A stretch of DNA of 64,000 nucleotides. It comes from Diplosphaera chodatii (taxonomy: Eukaryota; Chlorophyta; Trebouxiophyceae; Prasiolales; Stichococcaceae). Shown here in pieces: positions 34,801 to 45,065 of the stretch. Where the stretch lies: the NCBI GenBank assembly GCA_032358165.1, contig JAALGY010000028.1, positions 558,001 through 622,000 on the forward strand, in the 5' to 3' direction. Made by a program: the position numbers and the translations under genes. The notes beneath the pieces are model-generated. The model saw nothing but the letters and a program-made list of their open reading frames with translations. It ran no database searches and had not been told where the DNA came from. Every line of letters begins with the position of its first letter. The stretch's first letter is position 1.

Positions 34801-37641
34801 CAAGCCGGGTCGCGTGTAGCACTCTTGAGACATGTGTGAGTGATACGCAGAGGTGGCAGGATGCGCACTGCCAGAAGTGCAGGTTGGAGTGGTTGAAAAT
34901 GTCATTGGTACGGCTGAGGTTGCTGTTGAACTGTGGCGACAGCACCTGCACGCGAGCACAACAGCCTGGTTACCTCAGAAACACGGCTATGTCACATCAT
35001 GAGCTGCAAAGAATGTGCATGTCTGCGTGCTTGACTGCGGTGATGGGTCGACACCCACCATGCCGACATTGTCGCCGGCATCAAACATGGGCGTCATCTT
35101 CAGGAAGAAGTCCGGCTTGCAGACCTGCAGCTCGACCGTCAGTTCTCAGGACACCCAGCATGGAGCATGCAGCCCGCACAGCATAAGAGCTACGGTGGTT
35201 GAGCTGCATCGCACCTGATCTGCGTCAAACACCGCAATCAGCTCGTCCGGCGGGATGTAGCAGCCAGTAGGGTAAATCTGCTGCAGCACGTTGTTCATGT
35301 TGTTGCTCTTGCCGTTCATCTCGCCCTTCTTGCGCACACGACCTGCACAGAGACGACTGGGTCGATGGAATGCACAGGATCATCACCCTGGCGAAGCCCA
35401 TCCTGCATCGCTCGTAGGTTGCCGCAGCTGCACATGCTGTCTTGCGGGACATTGCACGGACCTGAGACATAGATGACATCGTCCGGTAGGGACTCCACCC
35501 AGTCACGCTTGAGCGGGTCCTTGCCATCGTCACACATGTAGATGGTGCGGGTGCAGCCCTCGGGCATCTCCGACTCCCGCAGCGCCATGATCGTCAGCTG
35601 CACCGCAGCAGGCCAGCAGATTACGGGATGGAAGTCGTCGCAAGACCAGGACACAGCACCAGGCACGGCTGGACAAGTCGACCCTCTGGATGCCTGATGC
35701 CACAGCAGTCTGATGGTGTATGCAGCAGCTCATGATGGGGGCAGATGCAAACGGCGCCTCACCTGCAGAATCTGCAGGCTCTCCTTGTAGCAGGGCACAA
35801 GGCAGCGGACGTGGTACTGCATGCCCGTCCTCACAGGGCCCATCAGCGGCTTGGACCCCGGCCGATCCGAGTCCGTGGTGTAGAACAGGTGGTTCAGCCC
35901 GTACACGATAGTGGTGGTGCTGCCGATGATCTCGATCACCAGAATCACGATGCCATACCTGCACAGGTGCCAGACTGCTGGTCAAGATCCTTCTTGAATG
36001 GCATGCCATGTGTAATGCAAGCATAACTGCAGCTGAGTCTACTGGAAGAGGCTGCACCAACCCGGTGAGATATTTCGCTATGCGCTCACACCGTTTTCAG
36101 ACGGTCGAGCACAACACCATCTCACCACTGGTACTTGGCGCCCAGGTTCAGCGTCTTGGCGGCGCGCACATAGATGTAGAAGACAAGCGCCGCCAGGTAG
36201 AAGAACATGAGCGCCCAGCCGATGATGCTGGGGCGCGTGGTGCGGTGGTACGGCCGCTCGAACACACCCTTCTGCCGCGGCTTGGCCGCGGGAGGGGCGG
36301 CCTGCGTGACACGAGATTACCACTGTCATGCACTGACATCGGGTCATGTGCCGCCTTGCAGACACCGCACGGTGACTGTACCCTCCAGGGCCCTCCATTC
36401 TATGCTGTGAGATGTCATGTGTCAGGTGCGCAGTTGTCAACAGCATGCAAAGCTCTACACCCAGCACTCCAGTGTGCTGCAGGTCAAACTGCATGCATGT
36501 GCAGCTAGCAAGGCTCACCTTCGCCTCCATGTCATACATCTTCGTGAAGGCGGGCGCCAGGAAGCTCTTGCCGTCCTCGCCGCCGCCCGGGATCACGCTC
36601 GCTGCGCCGTCCTTGCCCAGCTCATCCCTCGCATTCTGGCTGAAGTGCTTGCCGCCCTGTAAGTCATGCCGACGAGGTCGATCAGAGCAGCTCCTAAAGC
36701 TGCAAGCATAGTGACTGAGCTCTGGAGCTGACGCTGTGTTGCTGCACAGCAGTATGCGCTACATACCGAGTCCAGCGGCGGCGCGTAGCTGGACTGCATG
36801 TTGCGGGAGGCATACTCGTACGCGGGCAGCCTCGCCGGGGGCGGCTCAGCGCCCGGCTGCAGCGGCGGCAGCTCCTGCCCATCAGGGCCCGGCATCTGCC
36901 GCAGCATGTTGGCGTCCTGCAGGACGCAGGGGTCAGCTAACATTGCAGGTCACGAACTACAACAGGACACCATCTGCTTGGCTTGGAGCCACTGCACTAC
37001 ACTAGATGCACGCCTGCCTGCAACAGCTATCTGGTCACCACTAACATGGCCTGATCTCGGCAAGCACGATGAGCACGAATGACCCCCAGTCCTGGGTGAA
37101 CCAGGACAGTCCCAGAAGCTAGCCACATACTTCTGCTACTTCCCCAACAAACCATCCTCACAGCCGTATTACATCGCCAGCAGCCAGCAGCAGAGTGAAC
37201 TACTCCAGTGCCATGCCTCGCACTCACCCTGTACACCGGCGGGTACATGAACTCGCCGCCGCCGCTGCTGGTGCGGCGGTGCGCCTTAGCGGCCGACGGC
37301 GCATAGGGATCGAAGAACTCGTCCTCGCCTGTCAGCCGTGCCGTCGGCGACTCGCCGCTCAACGACGCCTGCTGCAGGGTGGGCGCCTCATGGGGGTACG
37401 CCGCATACGGGTCCGGCTGCGTCGGCTGCTGGGTGCGCAGCTGGCGCTGATATGCTTCCGCCTGCTGCTGCTCCTGCATCCACTGCAGCTCCTGCTGCTC
37501 CGCGGCGCTGGGGCGGCGCTGCGCATTCGGCGGCTGCTGCTGCTGCTGTGGGGGCCCCGCCCCGCCCTGGAAGCCGTAGGGGCTTGCGCCCGCTGGCGGC
37601 ATCGTCGGGTCATAGGGCCCCGTGGTGCGGCGCCCCGCCAT
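31852..37641 (-). CDS. Cellulose synthase-like family 2 glycosyltransferase, bacterial type
   Basis: Processive membrane beta-glycan synthase. About 20 exons. The start at 37641 (MAGRRTTGPYDP) opens a Pro/Gln-rich cytosolic N-terminus (37641-37228). Then PYHRTTRPSIIGWALMFFYL (exon 36304-36127) and IEIIGSTTTIVYGLNHLFY (35960-35763) give membrane spans, followed by VRCLVPCYKE. Catalytic motifs run in order: MCDDGKD (35599-35460), VFDADQ (35345-35217), SCTGTNF (about 34700), TLTEDFALG (34573-34437) and QQRSRW (34265-34212, the QxxRW motif). Next are GHFQIIFSRKYC and repeated hydrophobic spans in exons 34067-33905, 33712-33612, 33447-33320, 33163-33064 and 32875-32674. Small exons 32543-32487 and 32381-32326 lead to a last exon with one more span (MIFLLVAMFVTLWFY). 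The plant-specific inserts P-CR and CSR and the RING finger of land-plant CesA are absent, so it is BcsA-like. Product (cellulose, mixed glucan or other) cannot be told. Confidence 0.92.
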
Positions 37642-38855
37642 GCCCACGCCCCGCTGCTCGCGATGCGCTGCTCGCACTAACAGTAGCACCTCAGCTGCCC
37701 GCTGCTTTTCCTGCCCGCTCTGGTAGACTGACGCACCTGCACCAGCAGCAAACAGGAGTTGACGTGCAGGACGTACGCAGCGCACGGCTCTGTACATTGT
37801 TGCATCTTGAACCTGTGACATCCATGGTGGTGGCTTGCAGCTGTCTCGGTGCCATCCAATGTGGCCACGGTCGTCACAGTCCTTTCGGTCAAGATTGCGT
37901 CTGAGAGCTTTGAAAAGCATCTGCCGACGACGGATGACAATGTAATGCTCACACAGAAACACAAGGGTGACGACAAGCCATAAAATGCATGTCATGAGTG
38001 TCAAGGCGCGTCCAGCAGTGCAGATTGCACCAGTCCCCAAGCTTGAGCAGCAACCCCCTCGACGCAAACGATGTATGCATATCAAAGCATGACCTCAGAT
38101 GCGTAGAGAGATGTGAAGTCGCATGCAAGCGAGGGCGTGGCACCCTCAAGGCTCCCCAACCGACTCGGCTTCTAACCCCGGTTCTGAAGCTCGCCGGCGA
38201 GCGTGCAGCTTTGTGGAAGACATGTACAACACCGCCTTCGAGCAGTGCTGAAGGACATCGTCAAGCATTCACGATGCTGAGGGCCTGCACCTTGCCAACC
38301 TGGTAGTCGGTCGGCAAGTCGTCGGGGTCACCGGTGGCAACGGCGCCGCGGCCGACGCGTGTATGGCGCCCGCGTGCAGCAATCGGCTGCTTCTGATGAT
38401 CTGTTATCGGTGCTGTCGCTGCCTGACGCGACGGAGGATGAAAGCTAAACGCCAGCAGCTCTGATGAGTCTTCATGGCAGCTCACAAAGCAAGGGGTATA
38501 TGAGTTATTCATGCCCCTTGTCACAAAGATATGCTGCGTTTACTGTAGACAGTACATGCCAACTCTTATACAAACACAACAACCCAAGCAACCTTGGTTT
38601 CTATTCGGCATTCCTTCTGAAGCACTGTGTGTGCACATTGTAACAGCTGTGATTTCACAAGTAGCGGTGGTGCTCATCTCACCCCTTGACGTGAGGCCAG
38701 GCCAGCAAAAGCGTTTCACACTCTGCGATCTGGCACGGGTCACAGAGGAACTTGCACAGCTGCGAGAAGCCGAGGCTTTGATCAGATGTTATGCGATTCA
38801 TGTTGATACCCTGACACTGCTGGCGACACCAAGGGCGTGAAAAGACCGGGCAAAC
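37642..38855. other. Divergent intergenic region, GT2 / SLY1
   Basis: Head-to-head spacer of 1.2 kb. The GT2 frame stays open upstream to 38085 and would add a hydrophobic segment (LTLMTCILWLVVTLVFL), so a longer GT2 N-terminus is possible, but base composition drops here and I prefer 37641. A plus-strand open frame at 38511-38840 (109 codons) ends 15 bp before the SLY1 ATG and matches nothing I know. Confidence 0.45.
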
Positions 38856-41800
38856 ATGGTGTTGAATGTGCGGCAGAAGCAGACCGGTGGGGCGCCCTGA
38901 TGCTTCCTTTGCACCGTCACTCATGCGATATGCATCTACCACGTGCTACAGTGCGGTAGCATAGATCATGCCACACTGCTTGCATGCTACCTTGCACAGA
39001 TGCGGTCGTGCGGATGCTGCACCTGAATGCTCCGCCGGCAGCCATTGGACGCAGCGCAGCTGCCCCCACCAGCGAGGAGGAGTACTACAAGGTGCTGGTG
39101 CTGGATGCCTTCACGAAGGACGTCATGGCGCCGCTGCTGCGTGTGAACGACCTGCGGCGGCACGGCATCACCCTGCACCTCCTCCTGGAGGTGCTCCTTA
39201 CTTAAATGAACAAGCCACGTGTCGAAGCTTTCGAGCACAGACAGTACTAGCTGGACGTGTCAAACCTTGGTGCATGACAGGCACCCAAAATGCTGCAATG
39301 CCTGCCGGGCTGGTGCAGCAGCTGTAAGCAGCAGCGTGTTGCGCCTGCAGAACGAGCGACAGCCAATCCCCGATGTGCCGGCGGTGTACTTTGTGCGCGG
39401 CGGGGAGGCGGCAGTTGATGCAGTGGCGGCAGACGCGGCGAAGGGCCTGTACGACACCATGCACCTGAATTTTGCGCCGGGGCTGCCGCCCCCGCTGCTG
39501 GAGCGCCTGGCCGGCAAGCTGGTGACAGCGGGCGCCGCCCACCGCGTGGCCAAGGTACACAGCATCCTGAAAACCGAGCAGCGCCCATGCAGACCATGTC
39601 TCTACATCGTGGAGGGTTCGTGCTCTCATATGGAGGACTAGCGGCAGGTGCACGACCTGGACTTCGCGTCATGCTCAATCCCGCACTCCTGTTCCCGGGC
39701 AGGTGTTCGACCAGTACCTGGCGTTTGCCGCCCTGGAGTCGGGGCTGTTCTCGCTCGCACAGCCGCACAGCTACCTGGCGCTGAACGACCCAGCAGCAAA
39801 GGTGCTGCATGTCGGCCTGCCGCCTGGTCGCCTGTGTGCAACACGTTCCTGCACGTAATAATGTCCCCAGGTCCGCCCATCAGATGTCTCGGCAACAGTC
39901 TTGCCCGCTGCTGTGTAGGACACCGACGTAGAGGCAGCTGTGTCATCAGTCGTGGACGGCCTCTTTGCAGTGCTGGCCACGATGGGCGTCGTGCCCGTCA
40001 TTCGCTGCCCAAAGGTGGGGACACAGACTCCGCTGTGGCATCGTGACAACACCGACAACAGGGACCATGGCTGATGTCTGTTGCACGCCAGCCAGCTGCA
40101 CAGGTGTATATGGTAATTGGGCTGATGCCCAAAGTTGACCTGCCACAGGGTGGTGCAGCAGAGGCGGTGGCAGCGCAGCTCGAGGGCAGACTGCGGGCGG
40201 CGCTCAAGTCGCGCGCCAACCCCTTCTCAGAGGCGGCTCCGGCGCTCGCCGGGCAGCTGGGGCGCCCGCTGCTCGCGCTGTTCGACCGCTCCTTCGAGCT
40301 CAGGTGCCCCGGCTCCTGATGGGGGAGTGTGGATCCTGCGGCATGCTCCGCTACCACCCATGAAGTGATGGCGACACTCACGGATGCGTCACGATGTCAT
40401 GTGGCATTGACATCGGTGCGTACATGCTGTGTGCAGCGTGGCCCTGCAGCATTCCTGGACGTACGCGCCTATGGTCGCGGACGTGCTGGGCATGTCGCTG
40501 AACCGGGTGTCGATTCCCTCACGGCCAGAGCCCGGCGTGCCTGCGGCGCCTCCAAAGTCCTATGAGGTGGGCCGTGGCTGCCATGTCGCTGCCCTGGCCA
40601 GCCCTTCCACTGTTGAAGTTGCCCTGGTGGTGCTCATGCAAGCCTCAACACCATCTAACTAGCTGGGACCAACCTCATGTACGCCTGGGAGCCACCTGTT
40701 TGCAAAACCCTCTGCTTGCGACGCAGGTGCATGAGGGGGACTTCTTCTGGGACAAGAACGCACGGCAGCAGTGGCCGAGTGTGGCAGAGGATCAGTCGAA
40801 GCAGCTGGCCGAGTATCGGGAGGCCATCAATGAGATAAACCGCACCACCGGCGCCGGCATCAACCCAGACGCCGTCGCCGATGACATGCAGCAGGTCCGC
40901 AGTCGCACTGACTCACAGAGCTGCGGCGCCACATGGAACATGCCTTTGAGCGCCGATACCAACCATTTGCTTGGCATTGCACTAGAGTGCCACCTCGTGT
41001 CCAAGGCACTTGAACTGGTGCATGCTGGTGGGCCTTTGCTGTGAGCAATGCGATGCACATCAATTGCATTGCCCGAGCTGTCGTGGCGCTGGCTGCAGTC
41101 GCAAACCGCGGGGCTCATGGCGGCGGTGAGCAGCCTGCCGCAGCTGCGCGAGCGCAAGCGCATCATCGACAAGCACACCAACATGCTGACGGCGATCCTG
41201 GACCAGATCAAGGAGCGCGGGCTGGACCACTTCTACCACCTGGAGGAGGACTGCCTCAGCCGCAAGGCCACCCTGCCGCAGATTGCAGACGCCGTGCAGG
41301 TGTGCTTGCTAACAATATGCTGTATGATCTTGCGGCGTATCTGCTCTGCACAAGCCCCAACAGCTGGCTGAGATGCATCCGGCATGCCGCAAATGTCCTG
41401 GCTTTCTGCTGCAAGGTGTCTTACATTATTTTGCAGCAGCCTTCATGCTCGACAGCCAGCATGTTGGCCCCGCAGCTGATAACATCACACTGCACGCACC
41501 CTGCGCTGCCACACTCACAACCGGTGGTGGGGACGTGCAGGGCCAGAAGGGCACAGCCATGGACAAGCTGCGCCTGATGCTGGTGTACCTGCTCACCGCC
41601 GAGGCGCTGCCGTCGGAGGACGAGCTGGGCCCCATCCAGACAGCCCTGCGTGAGTGTCGCCACCACTCAGAGACCCTTGATGGTGTTTTCCAACCTGCAC
41701 GCTGCATGTGGCGGCCCTGCAGAATAGATACAGATGCGCAGCTGGAGAGGCGCCGAACATGCTCATGCTCCCTCCAAACCCCCAGCAAAATGCCAGTCTT

Positions 41801-42759
41801 GCATGCTGGTCGTGCCGCCCTGCAGAGGCGGCAGGGGCAGACCTGGCAGCGCTGGCGTATGTGCGGCGGATGCGGCGCATGAACCTGGCCGGCAGCCGCG
41901 CAGCGGCCGCGCCGGCGGCGCCAGCCGCACCCGCAGCCGACGGCCTCGCGGCCTCTTGGGGCCTCAACTGGGCAGACAAGACCTTCGGGCAGGGCCTCAG
42001 CTCCCTCACCAAGGGTGCGATGGTGTTGGAACCCTAGCAAGGACATTCTTCATCTGCATGCTCCACTGCTGCCGGCTACGCTTGCTTCACGCTCCCAAAG
42101 GTTCGGTGGCATCTGCGGCCGCGCACCTGCTCGCCTGCACGCCATTGCACGCCTGCTCTGCAGGCTGTCAGTGTTACAGGCTGTGAAGCAAGGACTGGCA
42201 GTCAATCACGGTGGGGTAGCTCCTGATGGCTGCGGTGCGCACAAGCAGGGGTGAAGAACCTGCTGGCGGGTGAGCAGCAGGCGGCGGTTACGGTGGCCGT
42301 GGAGGCGCTCATGGATGCCAAGCCCGAGGCCGAGTCCTTCGCGACCTTCGACCCCAAGGTGATCAGCAACAGCATCACAACAGCGCTGCCGCCTCACGAC
42401 GATGCGCATGACACCTCCTCATATACATATAGCGAAGGACGCTAGCCGCACACGGCGGAAATGGCCACCGTGGGTACAGTGCATTTCCGGCGCTGTGACA
42501 AGCACTGTGATAGGTAAGACATGGGCGTTCCAACGCGCAGGCTGCGCCGGGGCGGCCAGCTCGGCCGCCGGGCCCGAGCCGCGAGGCGATTGTGTTCATG
42601 ATCGGCGGCGGCAGCTACCTCGAGCGGGAGTCTCTGGCCACGTGGGCCGGGCGCGCTGCGCCGCCCAAGTCGGTTGTGTACGGCGCTACCGAGCTGCTGA
42701 CTGGCGAGGCGTTTGCGGCGCAGCTGGCAGAGCTCGGCCGGCGCTCAGGCGCAGCCTAG
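38856..42759 (+). CDS. SLY1: SLY1/SCFD1, Sec1/Munc18-family vesicle fusion regulator
   Basis: Binds the syntaxin-5-type SNARE and promotes ER-Golgi fusion. Exon 1 is only 31 nt (38856-38886, MVLNVRQKQT), equivalent to the plant SLY1 N-terminus, and joins in phase to exon 39000-39190 (DAVVRMLHLN...GITLHLLLE). Then follow 39351-39554 (PIPDVPAVYFV), 39713-39801 (VFDQYLAFAALESGLFSL), about 39919-40014 (TMGVVPVIRCPK), 40149-40303 (RPLLALFDRSFEL), 40437-40566 (HSWTYAPMVADVLG), 40726-40894, 41099-41299 (SLPQLRERKRIIDKHTN), 41541-41649, 41826-42014, 42249-42358 (GVKNLLAGEQQAAVT) and 42541-42759 (EAIVFMIGGGSYLE, VVYGATELL). All SM-protein blocks are present and colinear, so the gene looks intact. Confidence 0.96.
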
Positions 42760-42802
42760 GGGGTGGACACGGCGACCAGCTCAGAGGAGCGTTCCCGGAG
42801 TC

Positions 42803-42807
42803 TGTAA
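42803..42807 (+). terminator. Candidate TGTAA poly(A) signal for SLY1
   Basis: TGTAA lies 44 bp after the SLY1 stop codon, within the 221-bp convergent spacer before the PSTK stop. The position fits a chlorophyte poly(A) signal. Confidence 0.5.
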
Positions 42808-42980
42808 GCTAACGACAATCTAGTCAGCGGGGCATTGGCTTGCTCGCCTTGCTTTGGATGTGTGGGAGTCCATGCCTAGTGGTAGGTTGCTGAGTGTTTT
42901 GTAGTGTACGTGGGACAGTTCGCGCCTCGGGGATGCAAAACAGGTGGTGCAAAGCGGAGAAATGGACATGTCTGCTCTTA

Positions 42981-44639
42981 CTATGAAGCCCCTTGATACA
43001 GCCTGTGCACATGCATCATCTGCGCATCGGCGACTGCCTCGTCTGCTGCCGCCTCAAATGCAGCAAGCCGCTGCTCAGCTGCTTGTCCTGCAGTTCCACC
43101 GTCGTCAGCAACATGCCGGAAGTCGTCCAACATCCGCCTGCACCACAGCACCAAGCAATAGTCGGTGGCCTCTCCAGGAGTTGGTGCCGCTGCTGTGCAC
43201 CAGCGCACGCCAAGGCGGCATTGTGCAGCCGTATGTACACATCAATGCAGAATTCGTGCATAAAGTGGAGCAGCTGTGGGCTACCTGCGCTGTGAGTTGA
43301 GATCTCTTGACAGCGCGGCTTTGACTTCTGACGCCAGGTTGGGCACAGCCGCCAGCGCTGCAGCCAGCACGCTGCGGCTGGCAATATCAAGCTGATGGAT
43401 GGCACTGGCAGCTGTGGCGGCACGGCTTGATGCACGAGCTTCCTCCATTGCTGTGGTCAGCAGATAGGTACCTCAGTTCCTTCGCTCATGCTATGGCTTG
43501 CTCCCGCATGTTGGACTGCCAGCAGGTGACTGAGTTGCTTGCAACATTGTGCATAGCTGATATGCTGTACCGCCACCGCCGCTCCTACCTGCTGTGGTCG
43601 GCAGTCGATGTGGCGGGCCCCATGCCCGCTGTATCCTCCTGAGCACTCGCGCTGCACTGTGCTGCACGGCGGGCAAGCTGTCCACACAGCCATTTTCGAC
43701 CAGCGCCTCGCTGGCATCTGGTGCCTCAAACACCTGCAAAGCCGCCGGCAGAGCTGACTCATGTGCATGTCACATCGGGCAATGCAACTGGTGTGAACGC
43801 GGTCATAGCCCCAGCTTGACACGGGCGACGGTGCTTGACTCATGCCATGTTGCCGATGTCAACCGGTTCACCTTGCACATATTGGCCATGACTTTGTCTG
43901 GGAGGCATGCTCCCGGCGGCCTGAGGCCATTGCGTGCAAGTGCAGCTTCCGGGGTGACGGAGATGTACAGCGTGAGAGCCGCAGCATTGTGCTCGGCAGC
44001 CAGCCTGCGGCCCTGCACATGAGCGACGATGGATGTGTATCAGCCTGCTCTTGCTGAACTTGCAGGTGGGCAGCCGTGCATGCGGCACTCACAGCCATGA
44101 ACACTACGGCCGAGTGGGAGTGGGATGGCGTGCCTGTCGCCGCATGCTGCTCAGGTGCATGTTGTCGTCGACGATCACCAGCAGTGGCTGACTGCCGACA
44201 GCTGTCTGTTCATGCACCAATGCGCTGCTCTTTGGTTTGCGTGCTGCTGTCAATCGTGGGTCCACCTCGCCGACCGTGGCTGCTGACAGAAGTGACGCCA
44301 CCTGCGCCCAGGCCTGCTCCCGCCCCGCCTGCTTTCCAGGTCCCAAATCTGGCTTGTAGGTGACGTTTGACTTCTGGAGACCTTTTGAACATCGAGCAGG
44401 CCGCTGCCAGGTAGTTGCCAACGCCGGACCTTCCATGCAGCGGGCTCAAAGCGACCACCCGGCTGCTGGTAGTCGTCGAAGCACACATGCGCCACCCTCA
44501 CGCCGCAGCTGGCTTCCGCTCGCTGTGCTAGCTCGGCCAGCGCACGTGCAAGCGTTGTCTTGCCTGCCGCTGGCAAGCCGCAGAGCAGCAGCAGGCACGC
44601 AGGCGCCTTGGCATCCTGCTGCTGTGCTGCTGGGGTCAT
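42981..44639 (-). CDS. PSTK: L-seryl-tRNA(Sec) kinase
   Basis: Phosphorylates Ser-tRNA(Sec), the committed intermediate of eukaryotic selenocysteine synthesis. Exon 1 (44639-44430) starts MTPAAQQQ and has the P-loop LCGLPAAGKTTLARAL, then VCFDDYQQ and FEPAAWK. Exon 2 (from 44331) has PLLVIVDDNMHLSSMRRQ, the DDN...SMR block of PSTK. Exon 3 (about 44010-43874) has LYISVTPEAALARNGLRPP, the conserved RNG.RP loop. Exon 4 (from 43732) starts VFEAPDASEALVENGC. Two further exons give helical sequence (about 43470-43310, IHQLDIASRSVLAAAL; and about 43135-42981, MLDDFRHVADDG) to the stop at 42981. Exon 2 seems to end at a GC donor (CAG|GCACGC). KTI12 is a related P-loop family, but the RNG.RP and FEPAAWK blocks favour PSTK. 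Confidence 0.9.
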
Positions 44640-45065
44640 GTTGTCTTCTGTATTGCATCATTCCTGTTGCAACGTAGGGTGCGAGACGGACAGCGGCACA
44701 AGTGCAAAGTTGCGCCTCGTCCAGATCACAAAGTGCAATGACAGCCTTGCTAGCAACCCGTCAGCAACAAGGACGAGCCGTGAATGAATGCCGCCAGCTC
44801 AATATCCGAAAATCCAATCAATCTGTACAAGTGAAATAGAGGAAAACAAGGTTTGCATGATGCTCACCGACAGTGGCAGCCGCTTGAATCCATACCAGGA
44901 TGCTGGGGCGTAGCTGCATTCTACCATTCTCTCATTTGCACGTTATCCTAACCAGTAACACAATCTTCCTGTGCATACATCGTGCACAGAAACAGTAGTT
45001 GGTTGCCTCTTATTTCATCTTTTGCGGATCAAGCTCACGTTTTGACACATCATTGCGTCGTGAGC
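44640..45065. other. Divergent intergenic region, PSTK / TLDc gene
   Basis: Head-to-head spacer of 426 bp, AT-richer than the exons, presumably a bidirectional promoter. No distinct motif is seen. Confidence 0.55.

Noticed and set aside
37642..38085. Extended N-terminus for the GT2
   Set aside because: The frame is open but base composition drops and the sequence is unlike the Pro/Gln-rich exon. ATG 37641 is preferred.
38511..38840. Plus-strand open frame of 109 codons just before SLY1
   Set aside because: No known relative, and it is not in a splice relation with SLY1 exon 1. An upstream ORF role is possible but unsupported.
41426..42046. Minus-strand open frame of about 200 codons
   Set aside because: It is antisense to two well-conserved SLY1 exons.
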